Below are positions 9,048 through 18,624 of a DNA stretch of 64,000 bases, piece by piece. Positions within the stretch are counted from its first letter, which is position 1. Each line of letters starts with the position of its first letter. The notes under the pieces were generated by a model, which was not told the origin of the DNA, made no database searches, and was given only the letters and a program-made list of their open reading frames with translations. The stretch is from Kosakonia sp. BYX6 (GTDB lineage: Bacteria > Pseudomonadota > Gammaproteobacteria > Enterobacterales > Enterobacteriaceae). The position numbers and the translations under genes are program-made. Where the stretch lies: positions 4,312,406 to 4,376,405 of the forward strand of contig NZ_CP151800.1 in assembly GCF_038449125.1 (NCBI RefSeq), written 5' to 3'.

Positions 9048-11756
9048 ATGAAGAAATCACGCATCAGCCAGCATGGATCTTTGCTGGTCGCTATCACCTC
9101 TGCGCAAGGATTGCTCGCCCCATACGCTCACGCGGTTCCAACAAGCGAAACAATCAGTACAGCGGTTGTTGATGGACGCGTGATCTCATCCACTTTTGAC
9201 ACCTTGCAAATCACCAACCAGGGTTCGCTGTCCTACAGCAATGGCCCTTCGCTGCAAGTTAGCTCCGGTGGCAATCTTGCCCTGCTGGACAACGACGGCA
9301 CGATTTTCGGTAACAGCAGTTACGCGATCACCAGCAGCGGCACCATTGGGACTATCGATAACGCCGGGTTTATCAGTAACGCCAGCGGTTACGGCGGCAT
9401 TTTCCTGGACGCCAGCAGCACCACTGGTACGGTTATCAACAGCGGCGTTATCGGCAGCCCGGCGGACTCCCTATCCAACGGTTTCTCGTTTTACAACTAT
9501 GGCACACTGGGCACGCTGGCTAACACCGCCACCGGTTTGATGACCGGTCGCCTGCCGGTTTACAACGCCGGCACGATCAATGAGCTGAATAACGCAGGCA
9601 CCATCTCCAACGCCAGCAATGACGGCAACGGCATTGGCGTTATTTACAACTCCGGTACCATTAACTCGCTGAACAATACCGGTACCATTGCGGGCAGCAC
9701 CAGCAGTAGCTTAAACAGCAACAACGTGGCACTGCGTAACTACGGAACAATCGGCACGCTGACCAACAGCGGAACGATCGCCAGTGGCTCTTACGCCGTG
9801 CTCAGTAATAACACGCGCAGCGTCATTGGTACGATCGTGAACTCCGGTCTGATCCAGGCGCCGCAAGCCGTGTTGCTGGCGGGTCTTTATACCGACGCTA
9901 CGCAGAGCATTACCAACAGCGGCACCATTGCCGGAAACATTCTTAATTACAACAGCTCCGTGTTGAACATCGCTGGCGGCACCGATGCTGAAGGCACCTT
10001 GACCGGTTATGCCGATGGCATAGGGACGATCCAGACCAACAACACCGACGTGAACTTTAACGGCGGCGCATTGCTGCTGAACGACAACATCGTCGCTAAC
10101 ACCGACGGGACAGTCATTAACAGCGCGACGAAGCTGCGCGTAAATAACCCGCTGACCATCACCGGGAATTACCACCAGAACGCAGGTGCTTCGCTGATCC
10201 TCGGCGTGAGCGACGCGGTAACCGCCAACGGCGATACCACTAACGATGCCGGCTATGGCCGTTTGACCGTGAGCGGTTCCGCCATCGTTGATGAAGGTTC
10301 GCGCATTTCTCTGGCGCGTACCGGTAACACCTATCGCTTCGCCACCGGCCAGCGTTATGTGGTGATCGACGCGGCCAGCGCCGGTACCCATTACAACGCC
10401 AGCACGCTGAAATACAAAGCGTCCGGCTACACCGGCACGGTTAAAGGTACCGAATACAACGACGGCACGCGCAGCGCGCTGGTGCTGAGCCTGGTTGATG
10501 CTCAAGCGGTAACGCCAGTCACACCGACACCGGTCACCACCGCGCCGGGAACCACGACGCCGGTTGTCACGCCGACGCCTGTAACCACCACACCGACAGC
10601 ACCGGTGCAAACGCAACACGGTTGGGCAACCATTCCAAGCGCGACCGCCGCACTGAGCGGGTTGACCAGCTACTCGGGGATCTCTCCGCAACTGCTGGAG
10701 CTGTACAACGCCTCGCTGGCGATCGACAGCAAAGCGGAAGCGAACCGCGTGGGCGAAAGCCTCTCCTCCAGCCAGAACATCAATGCCAGCGCCGCAACTG
10801 GCGCGGCAGTATCGAAGGCGATGAGCGTGGTTGGCACACATATGGACAGCATTCGTAACCCGCAGACCGCCGCCGCAAGCGGTGTCTCTACCGGTGACGA
10901 CTACAGCAGCAACTGGGTGTTCTGGGGCCAGCCGTTTGGCGGTTTCGCCCGCCAGGGCAGCACGGAAAATGTCAGCGGCTACAACGCGAAATTCGGCGGT
11001 CTGTTGCTCGGCGCGGATCGCGCCATCGGCGACAACTGGCGCGCGGGTGCGGCGGTGAACTTCAGTAACACCTCCGTACACGGTAAAGACAGCCTGAACG
11101 GTAACCGCTCCACGGCGGATAACTACGGCGTGATTGGTTACGCGGGCTACACCGGCAACCCGTGGTATTTGAACCTCTCCGCAGGTTTGAACCGCCAGAA
11201 CTACGAGTCTACCCGCCAGGCTGATTTCACCGGCTTCTCGGGTCGTGCACACGGCAAGTTCAACGGCCAGTCTGTGACGCTGCAAAGCGAAGTGGGTTAT
11301 CCATTCACCCTGCCTGCGGATGTCGTGCTGACCCCACAGGCGAGCCTGACATATGGCTACCAGCAGGTTGATGGCTATAAAGAGACGGGCGGCAACGGCA
11401 TGGCGCTGAATGTCGGCGATTCCCATAGCCAGTCGGTGCTGAGCGACATCGGCGTGCGCGTCGAGAGAAGTGTCGCGACGCGCATTGGCAACCTGACGCC
11501 ATTTGCGCAGGTATCGTGGATTCACCAGTACGATGACCGCCAGATGAGCAGCACCGCCACCTACGCGGCCGATACGATTGGCGAAACGCAGTTCACCACC
11601 AAAGGCGCCACGCCGGTGAAAGATATGGCTGGCGTCGCCGTGGGCAGCACGCTGTACGATGCCAACAACCTGAGTCTCGACGCCCGCTACGATTTACAGG
11701 CAGGCGAGCGTTATCAGGCTCATACTTTCAGTCTGCGCTTACGCAAAATGTTCTGA
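9048..11756 (+). CDS. Type V autotransporter adhesin-like protein with NSGTI repeats
   Basis: 902 aa, starting at ATG 9048 (MKKSR); an earlier TTG would only add a non-signal extension. A signal peptide ends near AHA|VP (~residue 29). The passenger (~30-470) is built of degenerate repeats around the N.GTI motif (NSGTI, NNTGTI, NAGTI), typical of a right-handed beta-helix. A Pro/Thr-rich linker follows (VTPTPVTT type, about residues 485-525). The C-terminal ~290 residues form the autotransporter beta-barrel, ending SLRLRKMF with the terminal Phe expected of outer-membrane proteins. It is probably secreted to the cell surface; adhesion is an inference from the class. A strong terminator lies directly downstream, and the next gene encodes a TPR/glycosyltransferase-like protein. 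Confidence 0.88.
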   Translation: MKKSRISQHGSLLVAITSAQGLLAPYAHAVPTSETISTAVVDGRVISSTFDTLQITNQGSLSYSNGPSLQVSSGGNLALLDNDGTIFGNSSYAITSSGTIGTIDNAGFISNASGYGGIFLDASSTTGTVINSGVIGSPADSLSNGFSFYNYGTLGTLANTATGLMTGRLPVYNAGTINELNNAGTISNASNDGNGIGVIYNSGTINSLNNTGTIAGSTSSSLNSNNVALRNYGTIGTLTNSGTIASGSYAVLSNNTRSVIGTIVNSGLIQAPQAVLLAGLYTDATQSITNSGTIAGNILNYNSSVLNIAGGTDAEGTLTGYADGIGTIQTNNTDVNFNGGALLLNDNIVANTDGTVINSATKLRVNNPLTITGNYHQNAGASLILGVSDAVTANGDTTNDAGYGRLTVSGSAIVDEGSRISLARTGNTYRFATGQRYVVIDAASAGTHYNASTLKYKASGYTGTVKGTEYNDGTRSALVLSLVDAQAVTPVTPTPVTTAPGTTTPVVTPTPVTTTPTAPVQTQHGWATIPSATAALSGLTSYSGISPQLLELYNASLAIDSKAEANRVGESLSSSQNINASAATGAAVSKAMSVVGTHMDSIRNPQTAAASGVSTGDDYSSNWVFWGQPFGGFARQGSTENVSGYNAKFGGLLLGADRAIGDNWRAGAAVNFSNTSVHGKDSLNGNRSTADNYGVIGYAGYTGNPWYLNLSAGLNRQNYESTRQADFTGFSGRAHGKFNGQSVTLQSEVGYPFTLPADVVLTPQASLTYGYQQVDGYKETGGNGMALNVGDSHSQSVLSDIGVRVERSVATRIGNLTPFAQVSWIHQYDDRQMSSTATYAADTIGETQFTTKGATPVKDMAGVAVGSTLYDANNLSLDARYDLQAGERYQAHTFSLRLRKMF

Positions 11757-11767
11757 TGAACACGACA

Positions 11768-11796
11768 ACGGGGGCCGCGATGGCCCCCGTTTTTTT
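11768..11796 (+). terminator. Rho-independent terminator after the autotransporter
   Basis: A perfect 9-bp stem (ACGGGGGCC / GGCCCCCGT) with a GCGAT loop is followed by a run of T. It sits 12 bp after the autotransporter stop, so the downstream TPR gene is either read by leak-through or has its own promoter. Confidence 0.9.
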
Positions 11797-11812
11797 GCCT
11801 GGATGGTTAGCA

Positions 11813-13759
11813 ATGACGACACCGATAACGCTGCAAGGTGCGCTCAACCTTGCGTGGCAGCACTGGAACGCCGGACAAACCGCTCAAGCCGAACACTACT
11901 GCCGCCAGATCCTCGCCCATCACCCCGGCCAGCCGGACGCGCTGCATCTGCTTGGGCTTGTCGCCCACGCCGCAGGCGATCTTGATAACGCCATCGCCTG
12001 CCTGCGCGATGCCTGCTCAGCACCCCAATTCCCCGCCCTTTACGCCAGCAACCTGGCGGAAATGTACCGGCAAAAAAAAGCCCTCGCCGAAGGCGAACGC
12101 TGGGCGCGCAAAGCGGTAAGCCTCGATCCCTCGCTGGTTGGCGGCTGGAACAACCTCGGCATTTTGTTACAGGAACAAGGCAAGCTGGTGGAAAGCGTGC
12201 TGTGTCTGGAGAAAGTACAGGCGCTAACGCCCGATTCCGCTCAGGCGCACGGCAACCTCGCCAATACGCTGCGTCGGCTTGGTCGCCTTGATGAGGCGCT
12301 GACCCATTATCAGCGCGCCCTGACCTTGTCGCCGCAAGACGCGGTTTTGCACAACAATATCGCCGGGTTATTACTGGAAGCGGGCAAGCTACAAGAGGCG
12401 CTCGCCCACAGCCAACAGGCGTTGCGGCTCAACCCCAAACTGATTGAAGGCTGGATAAATCTGGTCAGCATTTACCTGGCGGCAGGCAATCTCGATCTCG
12501 CTTCCCAGGCGCTGGTGCGCTTGCAGGGGCTGGCGCCGCTGCACCCGGCGACACAACAAAAACAGGCGCAATTGCAGACGTTGCAAGGCCAGACCCTTGA
12601 GTCCACCGACACTGCCCATGGCCCGGTGCTGGAACAGGCCGAGCACTCTCTTCATCAAGGCAAATATGCCGACGCCGAAGCGCTGCTGCGCCCGCTGCTC
12701 AGCAGTGGCAAAGGGCCGCTGGCGGTCTGGAAGTTGTTGTCGGTGGCGCTGCGCGGGCAAGGCCAGCTGGAAGAGACGCTGCATATTCAGCAGATGCTGG
12801 TCGATCACCTGCCGGGTGATGCGGTCAGCCGCTTTGATCTGGCCGAAACACTGCTGCTGACCGGGGATTTCGATCGCGGCTGGCGCGAATACCGCCACCG
12901 CTACGAGATGGAACATACCCGCCCGTTAGCGCGCCGCGTGCAGGCGCCGCGCTGGTCGGGACAGGCGATGCCAGGCAAAACGCTGCTGATTTTTGATGAG
13001 CAGGGTTTTGGCGACACGCTGCAATTTATCCGTTTTGTCCACCAGGCGAAGCGCCAAAGCCAGGCGCGCATTGTGCTGGATGTTCATCCTCTGCTGCTGG
13101 CGCTGGCGCGCCGCGCGTTCCCCGATGAGCAAGTGATTGGCCGCGGTGAACTGCCGCCCGCGTTTGACGCCCATTGCGAACTGATGGATCTGCCCGAATT
13201 GTTCAGCCTGCAACCGGCGGAGTTACCGGTGGAAACCGGGTATCTGCACGCAGATATTGAGCGCCTTGCCCACTGGCAGGAACGCCTCGCCAGGTTGCCG
13301 CACCCGTGGGTGGCGCTGGTGTGGGCCGGTCGCCCGACGCACATCAACGATCACCGCCGCTCGCTGCATCTGCAACAATTTGCGCCGCTCGCCAGGGTTA
13401 ATGCGACGTTTTTGCTGATCCAAAAAGGCGACACCGCCACGCAAGCGCCGCCGCCGGGCATGAACACCGTGTCGCTCAGCGATGAGATCCGCGATTTCGA
13501 CGATACCGCCGCGATCCTCGCGCTGGCAGATTTGCTGATTTCCGTCGACTCCTCGCCGGTGCATCTGGCGGGCGCGTTACAGCGCCCCTGCTGGACGCTG
13601 CTGCCGTTTATTCCGGACTGGCGCTGGCTGATGACGCGCGAAGATTCGCCGTGGTATCCCGGCATGAAACTGTTTCGCCAGCCAACACGGGATGATTGGG
13701 AAACCACGCTCGAAAGAGTGGCCCGCGAATTGGCGGACTGGTCGGCAGAACTACAGTAG
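11813..13759 (+). CDS. TPR protein with glycosyltransferase-9-like C-terminal domain
   Basis: 648 aa from ATG 11813. An overlapping upstream ATG at 11756 would place the terminator hairpin inside the coding region, so it was not chosen. Residues ~5-280 contain tandem tetratricopeptide repeats (A.HLLG, GGWNNLG, AHGNLANTL, LHNNIA, EGWINL). The C-terminal ~300 residues resemble the GT-B glycosyltransferase fold seen in TPR proteins annotated with a family-9 domain (FDEQGFGDTLQF, VDSSPVHLAGAL, WRWLMTREDSPWYP). TPR plus GT-B is the architecture of O-linked protein glycosyltransferases and of related uncharacterised proteins. Its place just after an autotransporter suggests it could modify that adhesin in the cytoplasm before export (inference). 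Confidence 0.8.
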   Translation: MTTPITLQGALNLAWQHWNAGQTAQAEHYCRQILAHHPGQPDALHLLGLVAHAAGDLDNAIACLRDACSAPQFPALYASNLAEMYRQKKALAEGERWARKAVSLDPSLVGGWNNLGILLQEQGKLVESVLCLEKVQALTPDSAQAHGNLANTLRRLGRLDEALTHYQRALTLSPQDAVLHNNIAGLLLEAGKLQEALAHSQQALRLNPKLIEGWINLVSIYLAAGNLDLASQALVRLQGLAPLHPATQQKQAQLQTLQGQTLESTDTAHGPVLEQAEHSLHQGKYADAEALLRPLLSSGKGPLAVWKLLSVALRGQGQLEETLHIQQMLVDHLPGDAVSRFDLAETLLLTGDFDRGWREYRHRYEMEHTRPLARRVQAPRWSGQAMPGKTLLIFDEQGFGDTLQFIRFVHQAKRQSQARIVLDVHPLLLALARRAFPDEQVIGRGELPPAFDAHCELMDLPELFSLQPAELPVETGYLHADIERLAHWQERLARLPHPWVALVWAGRPTHINDHRRSLHLQQFAPLARVNATFLLIQKGDTATQAPPPGMNTVSLSDEIRDFDDTAAILALADLLISVDSSPVHLAGALQRPCWTLLPFIPDWRWLMTREDSPWYPGMKLFRQPTRDDWETTLERVARELADWSAELQ

Positions 13760-13833
13760 AGAAAATGCGGCGAGAGTGGAGCCAAAACACTTCGCCGCCT
13801 ATACTCCGAACATTGCCCCTCACTCGCCGTAAT

Positions 13834-14784
13834 ATGATGACCACGCAACTTCTTACCCGCGACTGGCGCTTACCCGCCGCGTTTACGCTGCTGGCCGCCG
13901 CGCTGGCTGCCGCTTTCACTCTGCATGCCCACTGGAGCGCGTTTTTGCAGTGGTGCCTGGCAACGCAAATCACCCTACACCGCTATTTGGTGATGTACCT
14001 GCTGCAACTCAATAACCACCAATACAGCGGCGGGTTATGGCTGCTGACCGGCGCCTTCTTTTACGGCGTGCTGCATGCCATCGGGCCGGGGCACGGTAAA
14101 TTTATCGTTACCACTTATCTCAGCACCAATAAAGAGAGCGAAACCGCCGCGCGAGTGATTCCGGTGCTTGGCAGTTTGCTGCAAGGGGTGAGCGCGATTT
14201 TGTTCGTGTTTATTCTGGCGGTCGGTTTTAACCTGGCGTCGGGCGATCTCAGCGAAAGCCGTTGGTACGTGGAAAAGATCAGCGCCGTGCTGATTGGCGG
14301 CTTTGGCGCGTATGTCATTTGGCAGGCGGTAAAAGGCCTGAAACCGCGCAAACTGACGATTCACTCGATCGCCCATCAACATAGCGACAGCTGCGGCTGC
14401 GGCCACCACGGCGTTGGCGCGGCGACGCAGGGTGACTGGAAAACGCGCCTCGGCGTGATTCTCGCCATCGGCGCGCGCCCATGCAGCGGGGCAATCATGA
14501 TTTTGCTGTTCTCCAACGCGCTCGGCATTGTCAGTTGGGGGATTGCGGCGGTGATGACCATGGCCGTTGGCACGGCGCTGTCGATTATGGGGCTGTCGCT
14601 GGCGGTGCGTTATGCCCGCAACCGGACGGCGGCCTTTTTTGGCAGCGAGACAGGTCAATTACAGTGGTTGATACCGGTGCTGAAAATCGGCGGCGGCGTG
14701 GCGTTGATGCTGTTTGCGCTGGTGCTGTTTTTGACGGTGATTCCGGTTAGCGCGAATGGCGACTTTATTGCGGCAGGGTGTTAA
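13834..14784 (+). CDS. NicO/RcnA-type nickel-cobalt (or zinc) transporter
   Basis: 316 aa polytopic membrane protein with about six hydrophobic segments. The first part carries HAIGPGHGK, equivalent to the HGLEPGH-type signature of RcnA/NicO proteins. A cytosolic His/Cys-rich loop (HSIAHQHSDSCGCGHHG, about residues 179-195) probably binds metal, and GARPCSGAI matches the second conserved motif of the family. The start is the double ATG at 13834. It lies 74 bp after the TPR gene on the same strand. RcnA exports Ni and Co; relatives such as ZevB have been linked to zinc. The substrate cannot be decided from sequence. Confidence 0.8.
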   Translation: MMTTQLLTRDWRLPAAFTLLAAALAAAFTLHAHWSAFLQWCLATQITLHRYLVMYLLQLNNHQYSGGLWLLTGAFFYGVLHAIGPGHGKFIVTTYLSTNKESETAARVIPVLGSLLQGVSAILFVFILAVGFNLASGDLSESRWYVEKISAVLIGGFGAYVIWQAVKGLKPRKLTIHSIAHQHSDSCGCGHHGVGAATQGDWKTRLGVILAIGARPCSGAIMILLFSNALGIVSWGIAAVMTMAVGTALSIMGLSLAVRYARNRTAAFFGSETGQLQWLIPVLKIGGGVALMLFALVLFLTVIPVSANGDFIAAGC

Positions 14785-14907
14785 GCGCGCGACGCGACTA
14801 ATTCACGCTTATTATGGTCGAATACAAAACCATTCAACATATTGTTATTAAAGAGAAATTTAATTTAAGGGCGACATAAAAAGTTAATAATCACTTCCTA
14901 TACTCCC

Positions 14908-14927
14908 GGCCTGTTTACTTTCAGGCC
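14908..14927 (+). other. Leader hairpin upstream of the phosphatase autotransporter
   Basis: A 6-bp GC-rich stem (GGCCTG / CAGGCC) with an eight-base loop lies just before the AAGGAG ribosome site of the next gene. A TATACT-like -10 hexamer sits a few bases upstream. This suggests a short structured 5' leader; there is no evidence of a specific ligand. Confidence 0.4.
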
Positions 14928-14944
14928 AAACAAGGAGTGTTGTT

Positions 14945-16858
14945 GTGAATTTCGCTTTTCGCCCAATCGCGGCTCTCGTTTTTTTATCCTGCTTTTACCC
15001 TCAGGCACAGGGGGTCGCACTGGCGACTCCACATCTCTTCGGTATGGATAATTTCAGAGATATCGCCGGGAACGCCTCGGCGTATACCACCTCGCATAAT
15101 GGCGTTATGCGCTCCGGCGTTTTTTATCGTTCTAACGCCCTTACCCCGCAAGGTGATGATGTGTCCGTGCTGGAAAATCTGCACGTGAAGACGGTTGTCG
15201 ATCTGCGCTCGCCCGCAGAAATCGCCGCGCTGGCGGACCAACTCCCGGTGAACAGCCGCTATGTTACCGTCGATTTGATCACCAATAGCGGCGCGTTTGT
15301 TATCGATCTCAATAATATGAACGTGAATGATGTCGATGCCACAATGGCCGCCGGCGAGCGCAGTTTTGTTACCCATCCCTATGCTCGCCAGGGCTTGGGT
15401 AAGGTCTTTCGCGAACTCGCGATGGCAGACGATGCCGCGTTGTTTCACTGTAGCGCCGGTAAAGATCGCACAGGTTGGGTAAGTGCGGTTTTGCAGAGCA
15501 TCGCCGGGGTAAGCGAAGCGGATATTATGGCGAACTACCTGGCAACCAACGACTATACCGCCGATCGCATCAACGCCACTGTTGCTGCCCTTCCATCGTC
15601 ACAGCGGGATACCTACGCCGCGTTAATGAGCGTCCAGGCGAACTGGTTACAGGCCGGTCTGGATCAGGTCGCGATAAGCTATGGCTCGATGGATAACTAC
15701 CTGAAACATGGCCTCGGCCTCGACCAGGCGACCCTCTATGTGCTGCGAGGAAAAATGGTGCGTTACCTGACGCTACCTGGCGAAGCGGCCTTACGTGGCA
15801 ATGCTGCCCGTGGTGCGGCTTTTCTGCGGGCATTGCAGGATTCGCCGCTCTCAGGGCGTTACACCGCCTTTAATCATTATCTGCAAAGCGCCATCGATCA
15901 GGGCTCGCTCGGGGGTGTTGAGCAGCGTATTGGCGGCCAGGTTTTTGCGGATGCCAGCCGCTATTTACTGCACCAATCCGCCGGTTTGTACGACGCCATC
16001 GCCCCTGTGATCTCCGGTCGGGGAATGTCCGCAGCGCAGTCGCAGGTCTGGCTGCAAGGCTTATCCGGTTATTTAGCTACAGACGCCACGCGTGATGCCG
16101 GTTCAGCCAGTGAACATACCCAAGGCATGATGCTGGGCGTGACGCACCGTTATAACGATCGCAGCACAGCACATGGCGCGCTGGGTTACAGCCACGGGCA
16201 GGTTTCTTCCTCAGGTGGAACGGTTAACACCCAGACGACGTCGCTGGCACTTGGCGCACGCTATGGCGTCACCTCGCTGGATGATGGCCCGTGGGCAGGG
16301 CTGCAAGGCAGTGCGGGTTATATCGGCTACGAAAGCGCGCGCCATCCTGGCGGCGGGCTGGGTAGCGCCAGCGGCGATACCCACGGGCGGTATTACAGCG
16401 GCCAGGCTTCGCTGGGCTGGCTTTTCAGCGGATCGACAATCACCTTTGCCCCGACAATTGGGTTACAGATGACCCACTTACATCTTGATAGTTTTCATGA
16501 AAAGGGCAGCGAGACCGCGCTGAATGTGAAAGACGTCAATGAAATGCAAAGCCGCGTGGTGTTCGATGCAAACATGCAAATCCAGCCACAGCAGGTTGGA
16601 AACTGGACGCTGACACCGGGAATGACGCTGGGTTATGAACGACAGTTGAGTGATAAATCATCCACCAGCCACGCCACGCTTTATGACGCGAATGTTGAGC
16701 AGAATGCCGCGTTTACCAGCAAAAACCTCTATAAAACAGGCATTCAACTTAACGCGAAATTCCAGCGCGTTGTATTTGACGCACGCCTTGAACATGTCAC
16801 CAGCCATGCCCACAGCCGGGGGTTGCGGGGAAACCTAAATATCACGCTGCCGTTCTGA
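14945..16858 (+). CDS. Autotransporter with tyrosine-phosphatase-like passenger
   Basis: 637 aa from GTG 14945 with an AAGGAG site 7 bp upstream. A signal peptide (to about residue 28) is followed by a DSP/PTP-type phosphatase domain (~30-270). It has the N-terminal NFRDIAG and MRSGVFYRS motifs typical of LipA/MptpB-type Tyr/Ser and lipid phosphatases, a VDLRSP motif, and the P-loop HCSAGKDRTG (nucleophile Cys169, Arg175). Lys after Gly (GKDR) is also the pattern in phosphatases with phosphoinositide activity. Residues ~365-637 form an autotransporter beta-barrel ending NITLPF. A terminator follows. The natural reading is a phosphatase displayed on or released from the cell surface, acting on extracellular phosphoproteins or lipids. 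Activity and substrate are inference. Confidence 0.87.
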   Translation: MNFAFRPIAALVFLSCFYPQAQGVALATPHLFGMDNFRDIAGNASAYTTSHNGVMRSGVFYRSNALTPQGDDVSVLENLHVKTVVDLRSPAEIAALADQLPVNSRYVTVDLITNSGAFVIDLNNMNVNDVDATMAAGERSFVTHPYARQGLGKVFRELAMADDAALFHCSAGKDRTGWVSAVLQSIAGVSEADIMANYLATNDYTADRINATVAALPSSQRDTYAALMSVQANWLQAGLDQVAISYGSMDNYLKHGLGLDQATLYVLRGKMVRYLTLPGEAALRGNAARGAAFLRALQDSPLSGRYTAFNHYLQSAIDQGSLGGVEQRIGGQVFADASRYLLHQSAGLYDAIAPVISGRGMSAAQSQVWLQGLSGYLATDATRDAGSASEHTQGMMLGVTHRYNDRSTAHGALGYSHGQVSSSGGTVNTQTTSLALGARYGVTSLDDGPWAGLQGSAGYIGYESARHPGGGLGSASGDTHGRYYSGQASLGWLFSGSTITFAPTIGLQMTHLHLDSFHEKGSETALNVKDVNEMQSRVVFDANMQIQPQQVGNWTLTPGMTLGYERQLSDKSSTSHATLYDANVEQNAAFTSKNLYKTGIQLNAKFQRVVFDARLEHVTSHAHSRGLRGNLNITLPF

Positions 16859-16870
16859 TCCCTCAAAAAA

Positions 16871-16899
16871 ACAAAAAGACCCAAAATGGGTCTTTTTGT
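16871..16899. terminator. Bidirectional terminator between phosphatase autotransporter and proP
   Basis: ACAAAAAGACCCA / TGGGTCTTTTTGT forms a 13-bp stem with a 3-base loop. A and T tracts on either side let it work for both converging transcripts. Confidence 0.85.
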
Positions 16900-16910
16900 C
16901 AGGTTACACA

Positions 16911-18413
16911 TTACTCGTTAATTTCCGGGTGCTGCTGCACCAGCCGCGTGCGTTTTTCCTGCAACTGCGCGATCTCTTCATCAATATCTTCGATTTTCTG
17001 CTCGATGTTATCGTGATGCTCCTGCAAGATTTCTCGCGCTTCCTGGATATCCGACGCCGCGGGCGTTGCCCCTTTCAGCGGCAGATTCGCCGTCTCTTTC
17101 ATGGTCAGGCCGGTCAGTAAGCCAATCACCGCCACCGCCATCAGGTAGTAAGCCGGCATCATCAGATTCGCGGTGCTTTCGACCATCCAGGCCGCCAGCG
17201 TCGGGGTCAGACCCGCGATCAGAATCGAGATATTAAAAGCACTCGCCAGCGCGCTATAACGAATGTGCGTCGGGAACATCGCCGGTAACGTTGAAGCCAT
17301 CACGCCGGTAAAGCAGTTGAGGATCACCGCCAGCATCAGCAGCCCGGCGAAAATCAGGCCAATCACATTACTGTTAATCAAGATGAAAGCCGGGATCGCC
17401 AGCGCAAACAGCGCGATACTGCCCAGAATCACAAACGGGCGACGACCGAAGCGGTCACTTAACAGGCCCATTACCGGCTGCACAAACAGCATACCCATCA
17501 TGATCGCGATAATAATCAGCACGCCGTGATCTTCGGAGTAGTGCAGGTTATGCGACAGGTAGCTTGGCATGTAGGTCAACAGCAAGTAGTAGGTGACGTT
17601 GGTGGAAATCACCAGACCGATACAGGTCAACAGGCTACGCCAGTGTTTGCTGGCAATCTCTTTAAAGGAGACGCGCGGCCCGTCCTGAAGCCCCTGACGA
17701 TCGCCCTGCTCTAACTTATCAACATGCTGCTGGAATGCCGGCGTCTCTTCCAGCGCATGACGCAGATAAAGACCAATCAGACCCAGCGGCAACGCGAGGA
17801 AGAACGGGATTCGCCAGCCCCACGCAAGGAAGTTTTCCTCGCCGACAATCGTCGAAAGCAGCACCACCACGCCCGCGCCGAGCACAAAGCCCGCAATCGA
17901 GCCGAAATCCAGCCAGCTTCCCATAAAGCCGCGTTTGCGGTCCGGGGAGTATTCCGCCACGAAGATTGACGCGCCGGTATATTCGCCACCGACGGAGAAG
18001 CCCTGCGCCATCTTACACACCAGCAGCAGGATCGGCGCCCAAATACCAATCGTTGCGTACGACGGAATAAGCCCGATACAGAAAGTACTGATCGACATTA
18101 TCACGATGGTGATAGCGAGAATTTTTTGCCGTCCGTATTTGTCGCCCAGCATGCCGAAGAACAGGCCGCCCAGCGGTCGGATTAAGAACGGAACGGAGAA
18201 GGTCCCAAGCGCGGCAATCATCTGTACGCTGGGGTCCGCATCGGGGAAGAACACCTTACCAAGTGCGTAGGCCACAAAACCGTAAACACCGAAATCAAAC
18301 CATTCCATGGCATTACCCAGCGAAGCAGCGGTAATGGCTTTGCGTAATTTCGCATCATCAATAATGGTGACGTCACGAAGGGTAATGGGTTTAATCTTTT
18401 TCCTTTTTAACAT
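16911..18413 (-). CDS. proP: Proline/betaine osmosensory transporter ProP
   Basis: 500 aa, the same length as E. coli ProP and near-identical along its whole length as I recall it. A major facilitator protein with 12 membrane segments that imports proline, glycine betaine and other osmolytes by proton symport. The long cytoplasmic C-terminal tail (from ~455; EILQEHHDNIEQKIEDIDEEIAQLQ and onward, heptad pattern) is the antiparallel coiled coil that sets the osmotic activation threshold. A perfect CRP site lies 196 bp upstream of the start, matching the known CRP control of proP P1. Terminates at a shared hairpin with the convergent autotransporter. Confidence 0.97.
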   Translation of the reverse strand: MLKRKKIKPITLRDVTIIDDAKLRKAITAASLGNAMEWFDFGVYGFVAYALGKVFFPDADPSVQMIAALGTFSVPFLIRPLGGLFFGMLGDKYGRQKILAITIVIMSISTFCIGLIPSYATIGIWAPILLLVCKMAQGFSVGGEYTGASIFVAEYSPDRKRGFMGSWLDFGSIAGFVLGAGVVVLLSTIVGEENFLAWGWRIPFFLALPLGLIGLYLRHALEETPAFQQHVDKLEQGDRQGLQDGPRVSFKEIASKHWRSLLTCIGLVISTNVTYYLLLTYMPSYLSHNLHYSEDHGVLIIIAIMMGMLFVQPVMGLLSDRFGRRPFVILGSIALFALAIPAFILINSNVIGLIFAGLLMLAVILNCFTGVMASTLPAMFPTHIRYSALASAFNISILIAGLTPTLAAWMVESTANLMMPAYYLMAVAVIGLLTGLTMKETANLPLKGATPAASDIQEAREILQEHHDNIEQKIEDIDEEIAQLQEKRTRLVQQHPEINE

Positions 18414-18608
18414 GCTTATATTCCTCTTAAGACTTTCGCCCTGAACCGCCCGGCTATCCTTCCCTTCCGGGCGTTTTTACGGCTTTTCAGCCATCCTGTT
18501 CAAGCGTAGCAGGTTTACTTACACTGGCTGTTCAAAGCCTGTACAACCGAACCTGTTGACGCCTGTTTGGGCAGTGAATGACCGGTCTACCCTAACAGAG
18601 TTAAAAAA

Positions 18609-18624
18609 TGTGATCAAATTCACA
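18609..18624. promoter_or_regulatory. CRP-binding site, proP promoter region
   Basis: TGTGATCAAATTCACA matches the CRP consensus TGTGA-N6-TCACA exactly. In E. coli, proP P1 is repressed by CRP; the position here fits the same role. Confidence 0.85.

Noticed and set aside
9711-11525. 604-codon antisense open frame inside the autotransporter gene
   Set aside because: Its translation is Arg/Gly/Val-rich without domains. It is the mirror of the repeat-rich, GC-rich sense gene, which has a signal peptide and barrel.
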